Assembly: GCA_031119525.1 (NCBI GenBank)
Contig: JAVHXO010000001.1
Span: 186,001 to 250,000, forward strand
Length of the DNA: 64,000 nt
Origin: Spiroplasma sp.
Lineage (GTDB): Bacteria; Bacillota_I; Bacilli_A; Mycoplasmatales; VBWQ01
Reading direction: 5' to 3'
The notes beneath the pieces are model-generated. The model saw only the letters and a program-made list of their open reading frames with translations, made no database searches and was not told the origin of the DNA. The translations under genes were made by a program, and so were the position numbers. This document shows, in pieces, positions 20,707 to 32,954 of this stretch. Each line of letters starts with the position of its first letter. Position 1 is the first letter of the stretch.

Positions 20707-23700
20707 TTAAGACTTTGAATCTAATCCTTCAGATAAATCTGAAGTTTCAATTAAATGATTCAAAACTCCTAATTCTTTCATTAAAGCAAAATTTGTTTTA
20801 GTAATATTTGTTCTTGCTAATAAATCTTGTAATGAAGCAAACGTTTGATCCTTTCTTGCATTAACAATTGATTGAGCATTAACTTCACCCAAACCATCCA
20901 AAACAATAAAAGCAGGTAAAATAAATTTTTTATTATCTTTTGCCATAACTTTAAAAACTTTTGTTTCTGATTGCTCCAAATTAACATTACTAAAACTAAT
21001 GCCACGAGCATACATTTCTAAGGCAACTTCTAACATTGGCACTAAGTCTTTTTCTTTTTGACTAACTGCTTTTTTCGTTGCATCTTTTTTTAAACGACCA
21101 TCAATATCTTTTAATTTTGCTGCAATTGCTGATTTACCTTGTAACATTGTTGTAATATCAAAAATATCACAACGAGTTGTAAAGTACGTCGCATAATATT
21201 CATGCGGATAATAAACTTTATACCAAGCGACTCGTCAAGCCATCAAGACATAAGCTGTTGCATGAGCTTTTGGGAACATATATTTAATTTTCTTGCACGA
21301 TTCAATATATCATTGGGGCACATGATGATGTTGCATTAACTTTTCAAATTGTGGCGTTAAACCTTTACCTTTTCGCACATCTTCCATAATATTAAATGCT
21401 GACTTAGCAGGCAAATTTTGATAAACCAAATAAGTCATAATATCATCACGACAACCAATAACATCTTTTAAACTTAAACCTTTTTGAGTAATTAATTCTT
21501 CAGCATTATTCAATCAAACATCAGTCCCATGTGATAAACCAGAAATTTGCACTAATTGAGCAAAAGAATTTGGTTTTGTTGCTAAAAGCATTGAGCGAAC
21601 AAAACTAGTCCCAAATTCAGGGATACCAATTGCCCCAGTCATTTCGCCATTTAAATCATCACTGGTAATTGATAAAGCTGATAAATTTGAAAATAATGAT
21701 AAAACTTTAGCATCATTATTTGGAATTGTTTTTGGATCAACCCCTGTTAAATCATGGAGCATTTTTAATGCTGTTGGATCAACATGACCTAAAATATCTA
21801 ATTTTAAAAGGTTATCATGAATTGCTTCAAAATCAAAGTGGGTTGTTTTTCAAGTTGATGTAATATCATCAGCCGGATAATTAATTGGCGTAAAATCAGT
21901 AATTTGATATTTCTTTGGCACAACAATAATACCACCTGGGTGTTGACCAGTCGTTCTTTTAACACCAACACAACCTTCGCTTAATCACTCAATCGTTGCA
22001 TTTCTGGCTGCAAAACCTGTTTGATCAATAAAATTCTTAGTAAAACCATAAGCTGTTCTTGATGCAACAGTTGAAATTGTACCAGCACGAAAAACATTAT
22101 TTTCGCCAAACATTTCTTTTGTAAAATCATGAGCTTTTAATTGATATTCACCAGAAAAGTTTAAGTCAATATCTGGTGTTTTATCACCATCAAATCCCAA
22201 AAAGGTCTCAAAAGGAATATCATGGCCATCAACATTTAATTCAATATTACAATTAGGACATAACTTTTCTGCTAAATCATAACCACACTTAACAAAACCA
22301 TCACTAACAAATTCACAATAATGACATTCTAAACATAAATAATGGGGAGGAAGAGGATTAACTTCAGTAATATTGGCTAAAGTTGCCACCAAAGAAGAAC
22401 CAACCGAACCACGAGAACCAACTAAATAACCATCCGCTAATGATTTAGCAACTAATTTATGGGCAATTCAATAAACAACAGCAAAACCATGAGTAATAAT
22501 TGCGTCTAGTTCTTTTTTTAACCGACTTTCAACTATTTCTGGCAAAGAATTACCATATAATAATCATGCTTTTTCAAAACATAATTGGCGTAAATTTTTG
22601 TCAACATCAACAATTTCTGGAGTATATAAACCAGATTTAAGCGCAGCAACTTGTTCAAATTGATCAGCCAATAAATTAGTGTTCTTAATCACAATTTCAT
22701 TAACTAATTTTTCATCACCTAAAAAACTAAACTCGGCAATCATTTCATTAGTTGTTCTTAAATGTTGATTAGGATATTCTAAATCTTGTTTTTTATAATC
22801 ATATAATGGGTGCATAACCCCACCAATTGCTTTATTACTAATAATAATTTTGCGAAATACCTTTTGATATTGATATAAATAATGAGCATCACTCGTGGCA
22901 ATGACAACTTTTTTTAACTCTTTGGCACAATTAATAATTTTTTTAATAATTTCATGCAATTGTTCTTGAGTAATATTATTACGGTCAACTAAATGTTGAT
23001 AAACACTTGGTGGTTGAACTTCAATAAAATCAAATCATTTCATTTTTTCTAACAACTCTGGCAATGATTTATTCATTGCTGTTTCAAAAGTTGCGCCATT
23101 AACACAAGCACTACCAATTAACAAAGTATCACGATACTGTTCTAATGTTGCTTTAGCAATTTTAGGGCTATTAGCAAAGTATGTTGTATGTGATTGTGAG
23201 ATGATATCATAAAGATTTTTAATTCCTGCTTGATTTTTAGCATAAACAGTAATATGTTCACCGCGAATTTTATTAGTAATTTTTGGATTAAATAGTTGCT
23301 CAAAACCATTTAAAGCAGTAATATTTTTTTCTACTTTCAGTTCATTTAACATTTTTAAAAATACTTGAGCTAAAACATTAGCATCATAATCAGCTCGGTG
23401 AGCTGTTTCACCATCATATTTAACACTATAATTAGTACAAACTTTTCCTAAACGATAAGATTTTAATCCCGGTTTTAAAATTCTTGCTAATTGTAAAGTA
23501 TCAATCACAGAATTTTCTAATTCAGACAAATCAAATTTTCTAAATGCTGCTTTTAAAAAACCAATATCAAAACTAGCATTATGAGCAACTAAAACTCGAT
23601 TAGCAATAATTGTTTTAATATCAAAAATTGTTGCTTTTAAAGTTGGTTTGTCAATTAACATTTCATTAGTAATATTTGTTAACTCAGTAATATGAGCAGC

Positions 23701-25041
23701 AACTGGAATTTCTGGTTTAATTAAGATTGAATTTTGTTCAATTATTTGACCATTTTTAATTACAACATAACCAAATTCAATAATTTCATGATAATTAACT
23801 GATAAACCAGTTGTTTCCAAGTCAAAAACTAAATATTCAAGATTATCAAGTAAATCTTGGGTTGGATTTTTAACAACGGAGAAATCAGCAATTAATTCCA
23901 TTTCAACACCATAAATCACTTTAAGTTTCGGATATTTTTTTGCTGCCATAAAAATTTCTGGATAAGCTTGTAAATTTAAATGATCGGTGAAGGCAATTAC
24001 TTTATGACCTCATTGCGCAGCAGTTTTAATGTAATCACTAGGACTAGTAACACCATCCATCGCACTCATTTTGGTATGTAAATGAAATTCAACCCGTTTA
24101 TTTTTTGCTTCATCAACTGGTAATTGTAAAATTGGAGCAACAACAAGTAAATCATTAAGTCAAACTACTTGTTCTTTTAGAAAATTATCATAACGTGCTT
24201 GACCAGAAATTTTAATCGTATCATTTACTTTAATTTCAGTAACTAAATTCTCTAATTTAGCAGAATTAACAAAAGCCTTAACAGCTAATGCTTGTTGATA
24301 ATCAGTAATTAAAAAAGTATAAAATCATTTTTTATTCTTGGTAAAAAATTTTGTCACTTTAAAAACAGTACCAGTAACAATAACATTCTCATCATTAACA
24401 ATCTCAGAAATTTTATGGGTATCTTGAACTTTATTTAAATCAACTTTATTTTGATTATAACTTCTATTTGCTGTTCTTTTTTTAACGCTAACATCACTAA
24501 AACCATTAGTTTTTACTTTTGTTAATTCTTCATCAACCTCTTTTTGCAAATTAATAAATTCTGGGATTGAAGGATCACAATTAACTTTAATTTTTAAATT
24601 TTTAAAACCATATTGCAAAAAATACTTAAGAAATTTTGAAAGTTCTTTTTCAATTAATTTTGCCTCAGTAATCGTATGAGCACGAATAATTAAATTATGA
24701 TCATGATAACTAAAAGCAGTAAATGGTAATTGCGCATAAATTCCAGCAAACAATTTTAAGTGATAAACTTTAATATACTCAAAATATTGTTGCAACAATT
24801 CAAAATCATAATCTTTTTCAATGACATGAAACTCTAAAAGTAAATTAAAATTTACTTGTTGAATTTTTTTTTCTAATGCTTTTAAAACGTCAATTGGTAA
24901 AAATTTAGCAATTTTTAATTTAATTACTCCTTGTTGATTATGATGATAGTATTGTATTTTAAACTTACTATTAGAAAAAAATGATCAGTTTTCATTAAAA
25001 TCAATTGCTTTAAAAAAATTTGTTAATTCTTTTGAAATCAT
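20707..25041 (-). CDS. polC: DNA polymerase III alpha subunit, PolC type
   Basis: Replicative polymerase of low-GC Gram-positive lineages, 1444 residues, full length. In order: an N-terminal region (1-200), OB-fold (about 225-300), first half of the PHP domain around [10 protein letters not shown] (about 315), an inserted DEDDh 3'-5' exonuclease beginning [10 protein letters not shown] (about 403) and including [11 protein letters not shown] and HRADYDA, the rest of PHP, a zinc finger with CLECHYCEF and CPNCN (about 900-930), the palm aspartates in [12 protein letters not shown] (about 957), and helix-hairpin-helix DNA-binding motifs near the C-terminus. At least ten Trp TGA codons shatter it in the standard code. 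RBS AAAGGA precedes ATG 25041. Last gene of frr-cdsA-rseP-polC; proS, often next to it, is absent. Confidence 0.97.
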
Positions 25042-25096
25042 GCTAAGTCCTTTCTGATTATTTAGATGTTATTTTTAAATCTTTAAATATTTTACC

Positions 25097-26224
25097 TTAA
25101 ATTAAAATATCTTTGATGGTAATAGCTATGAAAATTGCTAAAAATAATATTGCGCCAATAATGCTAACAACGATTTTAAATTTTGAATTTATTTTCTTTC
25201 TTGTGACTGCTTCAACAGCATTTTCAACAAATTTATAACCATCCAAAGGTGGAATTGGAATCATATTTAGTAAAAATAAATTTGCTGATAATAATCCAGC
25301 TCAACGGAAATAATTACTAGCACTTTGTTGTGTTGTTAAATTGCCATCCAAAAAAGCTGTCGTTGATTTAATAATGCCAACTGGACCACTCAAATTCTGT
25401 CAGTTAAAAGTAAGTAATTGTCCCAAAGCTTGTAGGACGCTATAACTATTTTTAAAAGTATCAACAAACCCATCACCAATAATTTGACCAGCATTTAATT
25501 GATAACTACTTGCTGTTGCACCAAGGAAGTATTTATCTTCTGCTTTTGTTGTCACTTCAATTTGAATTGGTTCTTTAGTTTCTGATTGACGATTAAATCA
25601 AATTGTTAATTGATTTTCTTTTTCTTCTCGATCAAGATTATTTTTTCCAAGTCATTTAGTTAAATCATAATAACTAGTAATATCTTGCTGACTCCCAGCA
25701 ATTAACTTATTTTCAATCTTAATAATAACATCAGTAGCACCAATCTTAATTGTATGTTCTGACTTATCATTATATTGCTCAACAGCTTCAAACACAGGAC
25801 CATAGTTAATAAATGTTGGTGCTAAATTTAAATCTTGTTTAACAGGAAAAATTGTATAACCAATAATTAATAACAGAAAAGCTAAAAAAAGATTTACCAA
25901 TGAACCAGCACTAATAAATACTGCTTTTTTTCCACGATGAATATTTTCCATAAATTGTTGCTCAGTAACTTCTTCTGCTTCACGACCCTTAGGTGGATCA
26001 ACAATTTCTGATGCAATTGAAACATAACCACCTAAAGGTAATAATCTTAAAGTATAACGAGTTTCTTTTTTGCCTCATTGAAAAATTTTTGGCCCCATAC
26101 CAATTGAAAACTCATAAACATAAGCACCAGAAAGTTTAGCAACAACAAAATGACCAAACTCATGCAAGGTAATTAATAATAAAATTGTGATTAAACCAAT
26201 TACAATTGATAAAAATATTGTCAT
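25097..26224 (-). CDS. rseP: Site-2 intramembrane zinc protease
   Basis: Cleaves membrane proteins within the bilayer in regulated proteolysis. 375 residues. Seen: zinc motif HEFGH in the first helix (about residue 21), the MREbeta-like [13 protein letters not shown], a central PDZ-like region, and the third zinc ligand in [13 protein letters not shown] (NxxPxPxLDG) near residue 325, followed by a last helix. Trp TGA codons interrupt it. It lies 11 bases after cdsA and 55 bases before polC, the conserved Firmicute order. Mollicutes have few alternative sigma factors, so the substrates here are unclear; remnant signal peptides are a possibility. Confidence 0.93.
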
Positions 26225-26235
26225 TTAAACCACCT

Positions 26236-27249
26236 TTAAAGATTAGAAAATAATAAGAATGTTAAGAAGTAGGTAAACAAAACAACTAGGGAAAAACCAT
26301 CTAATCGATCTAATAAACCACCATGACCTGGAAAAATATTAGAAAAGTCTTTAACATTATGATTTCGTTTTAATAATGAAAATAATAAATCGCCAATTTG
26401 AGTTAAAGCACTCAAAAGACAAGAAAGTCCTAAATAAACAAAATACATTGGTATTTTTCCTACTACTCCTTGATAAATTGGTAGGGGATCAATTTTTGTT
26501 ATTTCGACAAGGATTGCCACGGTTGTCATACTTAAAGCAACACCAAAAATAAAACCAACAATTGCCCCTTCTCATGTTTTTTTTGGTGAAATTCTTGGTG
26601 CCATAAAGTGTTTACCCCATAATGAGCCACCAAAATAAGCAAAAATATCATTACTTAAAATGATTACTCATAAGTAAGTAAATGTTGCTCATCCTAAATG
26701 TCGTGGAAATTGTTCTTGCAACATTAAAAAATTAACACCTTTAAAAACAAATACTAAATAAAACGTTCAAAAACAAATGAAAGCCCAATCATTGTAAGTA
26801 AAGTTCTTGACTGAAAATCTAATAATAAGGAACAATAAAATAAAAAATATTCAAGAAACTAAAGTAATTCAAAAACTAAACCATTTATCATTGTAGATAT
26901 AAGGACCAAAAGTTTCATTACCTAATGGTAACCACAATAAAATCAAAGCCATAGCAAAAACTAAAATTTTAATTGAAATATTTCAGTTTAATCCTTTTCG
27001 TAAATTAACAATTTCATAAATTGCCATCATTAATAATAAAGAATTAATTGCCATAAAAGTATAAGCCGATCAAATTGGTTTTGTACCAAAAATATCAACT
27101 AAATAAACAGCCCCACTGAACATTCAACCAACAGCAGCAATAACTAGGAAAACACCAGTGATGCTTCTTTTAAGCAAGCTTTTATTTTTAAGCAAACTAT
27201 TTTGGTTTTTTTGGTTTCTTTCTTGCTTTATTTTAACTTTTTGTTCCAT
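26236..27249 (-). CDS. cdsA: Phosphatidate cytidylyltransferase
   Basis: Makes CDP-diacylglycerol from phosphatidic acid and CTP, the branch point to phosphatidylglycerol and cardiolipin. 337 residues with an N-terminal Lys/Gln-rich extension, eight or so helices, and the signature SPKKTWEGAIVGF followed by GDLLFSLLKRNHNVKDFSNIFPGHGGLLDRLDG near the end. Many Trp codons are TGA, leaving only the C-terminus visible in the standard code. The uppS gene that normally sits between frr and cdsA is missing, in keeping with a wall-less cell. Its product is the substrate of PgsA at 29.2-29.8 kb. Confidence 0.95.
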
Positions 27250-27273
27250 TAATTACACCAAATTTCAACAAAA

Positions 27274-27819
27274 TTATACTTGCATTAAGTCAGAAATTTT
27301 TTCTTTATCAATCGTATTAATTAAACTGACTTTTTCATCAGTTAATTTTTGAATTGATTGTTCTGATTTTTTTTCATTATCTTCAGGTAAATTTTGAACT
27401 TTCAATTTTTGAATTGCTTCACGACGACAATTACGAATTTTAATCCGAAATTCTTCAGTAATTTTTGCTAAATCTCGAACTAAACGTTTTCTAACATCTT
27501 CTGTTAAAATCGGAAAAACAATCCGCACAGCATTATTATTTTCAACTGTAAATTGTAAATTTAAACCAGAATGATTTAAAGCTTCAACAATCGCTTTAAT
27601 TGAATTAGGATCATAAGGTTTAATTAATAATTGTCTTGCTTCAGGAACTTTAATTTGAGCAATTGACTTCAATGGTTCAAAACTACCATAAGAATTAATT
27701 TTAACATGATCTAAAATATCAGGATTTGCACGACCAGTTCTGATTTTACTAATTTCTTTTTCATAAGTTTGAATCACTCGATCCATACAATTAGTTGTTT
27801 CTAAAATTAATGCATCCAT
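27274..27819 (-). CDS. frr: Ribosome recycling factor
   Basis: Together with EF-G dissociates post-termination ribosomes. 181 residues, standard length, with no Trp. Seen: KIRTGRANPDILDHVKINSYGS, VPEARQLLIKPYDP, the tip region INLPxLTEDVRKRL-type PILTEDVRKRLVRDLAKITEEFRIKIRNCRREA. An AAGGAG lies upstream of ATG. First gene of the frr-cdsA-rseP-polC run; pyrH, its usual upstream partner, is not present in the window. Confidence 0.97.
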   Translation of the reverse strand: MDALILETTNCMDRVIQTYEKEISKIRTGRANPDILDHVKINSYGSFEPLKSIAQIKVPEARQLLIKPYDPNSIKAIVEALNHSGLNLQFTVENNNAVRIVFPILTEDVRKRLVRDLAKITEEFRIKIRNCRREAIQKLKVQNLPEDNEKKSEQSIQKLTDEKVSLINTIDKEKISDLMQV

Positions 27820-27940
27820 TGTTTTTTCTCCTTCAAGTTATTTAATATGCTTTTATTTAATTAGTTAATAACTAAAAAATTTAATCATTAATATTATATA
27901 ATCAATTAAATTAAAAATAAATTTAAATCTTAATTAATTT

Positions 27941-27985
27941 AATAATAAAAAAATCGCCAAATCATGGTGATTTTTTTATTATTTT
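27941..27985 (-). terminator. Terminator of the small membrane protein gene
   Basis: AATAATAAAAAAATCGCCA pairs with TGGTGATTTTTTTATTATT around a 5-base loop; it lies 13 bases past the stop of the gene at 27998. Confidence 0.85.
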
Positions 27986-27997
27986 CTAAATTGATTA

Positions 27998-28237
27998 TTA
28001 TTTCTTTGTTGAAAAATCAACCAAAATTAAAATTCCACCAACAACACCTAAAAAAGCGCCAAAGATAATTCCCAAAATTGCAACAAGCATTTTATCATTA
28101 TCAGTTGCAATGCCTTTAGAAATTTTTGAAATACTATTGAATGCTGGAATTGTTCAAATTAAAGGAATAATCAAAATTGATTCAATAATGAAAACAATTA
28201 ATATTAAAATTGAACCTGCTCTTACTAATGGTGACAT
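27998..28237 (-). CDS. Small two-helix membrane protein, unknown
   Basis: 79 residues: MSPLVRAG, a first hydrophobic helix (about 9-30), a polar loop with SISKISKGIATDNDK, a second Gly-rich helix (about 50-73, ILGIIFGAFLGVVGGILIL) and a DFSTKK tail. AAAGGA precedes ATG 28237, and a terminator follows, so it is a transcribed unit of its own. One Trp TGA hides it from a standard-code search. The Gly-zipper pattern of helix 2 may favour oligomerisation. No family recognised. Three copies of a 22-base repeat lie between it and the SDR gene upstream. Confidence 0.65.
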
Positions 28238-28260
28238 ATTTTTAATCCTTTACTATCTAT

Positions 28261-28325
28261 CCACTATTTTTAGTTAATACAACCACTATCTTTAGTTAAT
28301 ACAATCACTACCTCAGTTAATACAA
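28261..28325. repeat. Three tandem 21-22-base repeats
   Basis: CCACTATTTTTAGTTAATAC-AA type units at 28261-28282, 28283-28304 and 28305-28325; units 1 and 2 differ at one base, unit 3 has one deletion and a few changes. They lie in the leader of the small membrane protein gene. Confidence 0.8.
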
Positions 28326-28330
28326 TTTAA

Positions 28331-29131
28331 TTAACGATTAACTTGGTATTTATAAATAAATTTTAAAGCAGCATTTTTAGAAATAATTCTAAGAACAAAC
28401 CTTGTTAATTTATTTCAAAACCCAATGATAATATAATTTTTTTTTCTTACCTTCATTGCTTTATTCAATGATTTTTCAGCAAAAACATCGTTAGCCATAA
28501 CCGGAATCCCTGATTTATATACTCGTTCTTTATCATCAATTTTTGATCGTTGTCAAAAGTTAGTTTTCAACGGACCTGGACAAATGGCAATTATTCTAAC
28601 CTTGCTTTTTGCTCGTCGTAATTCATAATTAGCAGCAATTGATAAGTTTAACACATATGCTTTTGAAGCATAATAACTAGAAAAACCTGGACCTGGTTGG
28701 AAAGAAGCCATTGAAGCAATATTAATTACTCGGCCATAGTTATATTTGACAAATCTTTTAGTAAAAAGTTTTGTCAAAATATGCAGAGCATCAATATTTA
28801 AAGTTAACATATTTAATTCTGTGTCTAAATCAGTGTCAACAAACTTACCTCAAACACCATAACCAGCATTATTAATTAATAAAGTAACATTCAAATTCTT
28901 AGTCAAGTTATACAATTTATAAACATTCTCCAAATTAGATAAATCTAAATCATAAGCTTTAATTTGTAAATTAGGATAATCTTTTTTTAATGCTAAAATT
29001 CCTTGTGCTTTTCTTGAAACCCCCAAAATATGATAGCCTTTGGCTAATAATAATTTACAATACTCATAACCAATGCCAGTTGAAGCACCAGTAACAACCG
29101 CTCACTGATTTAAAATTTGTGTTTTTTTCAT
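28331..29131 (-). CDS. Short-chain dehydrogenase/reductase
   Basis: Rossmann-fold NAD(P)H-dependent oxidoreductase of 266 residues. Seen: cofactor motif TGASTGIG near residue 14, LINNAGYGVWG (NNAG), catalytic Ser in NIASMAS and the YASKA tetrad (Tyr-x-x-x-Lys), and CPGPLKTNF. A basic residue after the second strand (GVSRK) suggests NADP preference. The C-terminal 50 residues contain a hydrophobic/basic patch that may contact the membrane, as in DltE-type SDRs. It follows pgsA by 20 bases and is probably cotranscribed with it; substrate unknown. TGA Trp codons fragment it. Confidence 0.85.
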
Positions 29132-29151
29132 TTATTTCACCTTTTTTCTGA

Positions 29152-29784
29152 TTATTTAGTTTTTGGTTTAGGGGTTTTTTCGATTAAATATTTATAATTT
29201 AATGAAAAATAAACGCCAGCACTATAAATACTTAAAATTGTTGCCAGATATGTTGGAATTAATATTAATTGATTAATTAAACCATATTGATCATAACAAC
29301 CAGAACCAGTTGAACTACCATTAAAACTTTGATAGTTAACAAAAAATAGGATTGTTAAACCAAGCATTTGAATTCCTGCTTTTCATTTACCATATCAATT
29401 AGCATCCATAACAACATTTTTAGTTGCTAAAATTTGTCGTAAGGCATCAATTAAAAAATCTCGTAAAACTAAAATTAAAGTAATTCAAATTGGCATAACC
29501 CCAACATAACTCATAGCAATTAAAACGCCATTAGTTAATAGTTTGTCAGCAATTGAATCAAAAAATTTACCAAAAGTAGTTACTTTATTTTGCTTTCGTG
29601 CTAAATAACCATCCAATAAATCAGATAATGCTGCAATAATAAAAAGAACTCCAGCAATTAATCAAGCAATTGTTAAATGAAAATTATTAATAATAATAGC
29701 TTGATCTCAGTTTATTAACATTAAAATAAGAATTATCGGAACAAAAATAATTCTAAATAAAGAAATCATGTTTGGTAAATTCAT
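29152..29784 (-). CDS. pgsA: CDP-diacylglycerol-glycerol-3-phosphate 3-phosphatidyltransferase
   Basis: Makes phosphatidylglycerol phosphate, precursor of PG and cardiolipin. 210 residues, about five helices. The CDP-alcohol phosphotransferase motif is clear: DLLDGYLARKQNKVTTFGKF followed by FDSIADK (D-G-x2-A-R-x8-G-x3-D-x3-D), near residues 56-82. Starts MNLPNMISLFRIIFVP behind GAGGTG. Four Trp codons are TGA. It sits between ffh and the SDR gene. Confidence 0.95.
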
Positions 29785-29832
29785 TATGCACCTCGATTAG
29801 ATTCTGTTATCTGCTTTAAAATTTAAAATTTG

Positions 29833-31194
29833 TTAATTTTGATTTTTAAAAATTTCTTGTAATCCTGGCAGGTCAGGCATTTGCCCTTGTTTAACTTGCC
29901 CAGCAATTCGATCCATTGCCTTTTTAGTTTTTTCATATTGTTGCAATAATTTATTTAATTCTTTTTCAGTTCGCCCTGAACCTTTTAAAATTCTTGCTTT
30001 CCTTGTTGGATATCTTAATAGTTGCGGTTTTTCTCGTTCTTTTAACGTTGTTGAACTAATAATAACTTCAGCAGTTTTTAAATCTGCTTCAGCAGTAGCA
30101 ATTTTATCATCACTAATTTTAGCACCAATTCCTGGAATCATGCGCGCTAAAGAACCAAGTTTACCCATATTTTTCACTTGCTTCATTTGATTTAACAAGT
30201 CATTTAAATCAAATTGTCCTAACATCATGCGATTCATTGTCGCTTCAATATCTCGAGCAGTAAAGTTATCTTGTGCTTGTTCAATTAAAGATTCAACATC
30301 ACCCATACCAAGAATACGATCAGCCATTCTTTTTGGATAAAAGACCTCCAAGTCATTAACTTTTTCACCACTACCTAAAAATTTAATTGGTAATTTCGTT
30401 AAATAACTTAATGATAAAGCAATCCCACCTTTAGCAGAACCATCCATTTTTGTTAAAATAAATCCTTTAACATTAATTTTATCAATAAAAGTTTGAGCAA
30501 CATTAATCATATCTTGCCCTGCCATACCATCAATTACTAATAAAACTTCATCAGGATTAACTACTTTTTGAATTTGCACTAATTCAGTCATTAACGCTTC
30601 ATCAATATGTAATCTACCAGCAGTATCAACTAAGACAACATCAAATCCTTGTTCTTCAGCGTATTTTTTAGCATTAGCAACAATCACTTCTGGTTTAGTA
30701 TTTTCTTGATGAAAAACTTCAAGATTTAATTGTTTTCCTAAAGTTCGCAATTGATCAACAGCAGCCAAACGATAAATATCAGCAGCAACTAATAAACAAT
30801 TTTTATTTTGTTTTTTAACAAGATAATTTGCTAATTTAGCTATTGTTGTTGTTTTCCCTGAACCTTGCAAACCAGCAACCATAATCACTGCTGGTTTATT
30901 AGTTAATGTTAAATCAACATTTTTAGTACCCATAATGTTAACAAACTCTTCATGAATAATTTTAATTAACATTTGTTGGTAATCTAAACCTTCTTTGATA
31001 TACTCGCCAAGGGCTTTTTCTCTAATTTGATCAATCAATTTTTTAATAACTTGAAAATTAACATCAGATTCTAAAAGGATAATTCTTAAATCTTTTAAGA
31101 AAGCTTCAATATTATCGGCTGTTAAAGTTTTTTTATTTAAATTTTTAGTTAAAGTTTTTTGCATTTTTTTTGCCATTAAATCAGCAAAACTCAT
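29833..31194 (-). CDS. ffh: Signal recognition particle protein Ffh (SRP54)
   Basis: GTPase that binds signal sequences and, with 4.5S RNA and FtsY, targets membrane and secreted proteins. 453 residues: N domain (1-95), G domain with P-loop GLQGSGKTT (108-116), DTAGRL, TKMDGSAKGG, and the Met-rich M domain from about residue 325 with MMLGQFDLNDLLNQMKQVKNMG and the RNA-binding SGRTEKELNKLLQQYEK. No Trp codon, so it is intact in any code. The ylxM gene often found upstream is absent. The matching SRP RNA gene was not seen in the window. Confidence 0.97.
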   Translation of the reverse strand: MSFADLMAKKMQKTLTKNLNKKTLTADNIEAFLKDLRIILLESDVNFQVIKKLIDQIREKALGEYIKEGLDYQQMLIKIIHEEFVNIMGTKNVDLTLTNKPAVIMVAGLQGSGKTTTIAKLANYLVKKQNKNCLLVAADIYRLAAVDQLRTLGKQLNLEVFHQENTKPEVIVANAKKYAEEQGFDVVLVDTAGRLHIDEALMTELVQIQKVVNPDEVLLVIDGMAGQDMINVAQTFIDKINVKGFILTKMDGSAKGGIALSLSYLTKLPIKFLGSGEKVNDLEVFYPKRMADRILGMGDVESLIEQAQDNFTARDIEATMNRMMLGQFDLNDLLNQMKQVKNMGKLGSLARMIPGIGAKISDDKIATAEADLKTAEVIISSTTLKEREKPQLLRYPTRKARILKGSGRTEKELNKLLQQYEKTKKAMDRIAGQVKQGQMPDLPGLQEIFKNQN

Positions 31195-31278
31195 TTTGTC
31201 ACCTCTGAATAAAATTCCTTAATATTATATCACTAATCAACCACACAACCAAATTAAGTAAGGTAAAGAAAAACTGAA

Positions 31279-32817
31279 TTAAGTAATTAATTCAGTTGCC
31301 CGCAACTCCCTAATGACAGTTATATGAACATCACCAGGAATTGTAATAAATTTTTCCAGTTTTTCTTTGATAGTTTTTGCTAAAAGATGAGCATCATGAT
31401 CATTAATTGCTTTGGGGTCAACAATTACACGAATTTGTCTACCTGCTTGAACAGCATAAGCTTTTTCAACACCAGGAATTGCACTACACAAATCTTCAAT
31501 TTCTTTAATTTTAGTAATAAAAGCTTCTAAAGAATTATTTCTTGCACCCGGTCTAGCAGCTGATAAAGTATCAGCAGCCGAAACAATTGCAGAATAAATA
31601 TTATTTTTTTGGACATCACCATGATGTGAATGAATTGCATTAATAATAATATCATTTTCATGAAATTTTTTTGCTAGTAAGACACCATTATAAACATGTG
31701 AGCCTTCTAATTCAAAATCAGCTGCTTTACCAATATCATGTAGTAAACCTGCTCTCTTAGCTAATTGGATATCCAAACCTAATTCTGCAGCAATTGCACC
31801 AGAAATTTTAGCAACTTCAAATGAATGGACTAAAACATTTTGACCATAACTAGTACGATATTTTAATCGTCCTAAATATGAAACTAAATCAGGATGCATA
31901 TCAACTAATTTTAAATCATCAAGAACTTGTTGACCGTCAACTTTAAAATTCTCAGTAATTTCTTGTTCATGAAATTTTAATATTTCTTCAATTCTAACTG
32001 GCTGAATCCGTCCATCTTTAATTAAGTCCTCCAAAGCTCTAGTAGCAATTTCTCGCCTAATTGGATTAAAAGATGAAATTTGAATTGTTTCAGGTGTATC
32101 ATCAATAATCACATCAACACCAGCTAACAACTCAAATGACTTAATATTTCGGCCTTCTTTTCCAATAATTCGACCTTTCATTTCTTCATTAGGAAGTTTG
32201 ACATAGGAAATCGATTTATCAACAATAAAGTTTGAAGCATACCTTTCAATCGCTTCGGCAACGATTGAATTAGCAATTTCTTTTGCTTTAATTTTGGCGT
32301 TATACTCAGCATTTTTAACAATTTTATTTAAATCTAACTTTAAATTAGTTTCAAGTTTAGCAATTAATTGCTCTTTGGCTTCTTTTTTAGTAATGCCAGC
32401 AATCTTTTCTAATTCAAAGATTTCTTGATCAATTTTTTGTTTATATTCTAATTTAAGATTATTAAGTGCTTCTTTTCTTTGGAATAATTCCTGGATTTTT
32501 GTTTCTAAATTATCTTCTCTTTCTAATAACTTTCTTTCTCGTTTAGTTAAAAGATTTTCATAATCTAAATTTTGTTTTTTTCTTGCATCAATTTCTTGTT
32601 GAACTTCGTTTTTAAAACGATTAGCTTCAAGTTTAGCATCTGCTTTAGCAACTTGAATAATTTTTTTTGCTTTGGCTTCATGCTTTTTTATTTGTTCTAA
32701 ACTCTTTTTTTCTTTGATTTTTCAAAAGACTTTCCTTACAAAAAAGCCGATAATTCCGCCGCAAATAATTGTTGCAATAATAATTATTGCAATTAATCAT
32801 TGTGATAAGTTTATCAT
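31279..32817 (-). CDS. rny: Ribonuclease Y
   Basis: Membrane-anchored endoribonuclease that starts mRNA decay. 512 residues: N-terminal helix (about 5-30), long charged coiled coil (30 to about 200), KH domain with MKGRIIGKEGRNIKSFE, then an HD domain with LLHDIGKA (metal site) and HSHHGDVQ. ATG 32817 follows GGAGTG; two early Trp TGA codons hide the first third in the standard code. With RNase J at the window end, both main RNA-decay nucleases of the Bacillus type are encoded here. Confidence 0.96.
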
Positions 32818-32954
32818 AAATTTTATCACTCCTTTTCTAATCCGACAAAGAGAAAAGTAGCACTTTTTATTAGTTAATTAAGCTATTTCTTAAATTAAAA
32901 TTAGGGTTTTTAATTAAATTATTTAAATTCAAATGGATAATTTCCAAATTAATT

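Noticed and set aside
28261-28325. Possible CRISPR array.
   Set aside because: The repeats are directly contiguous without spacers, and no cas genes are present.
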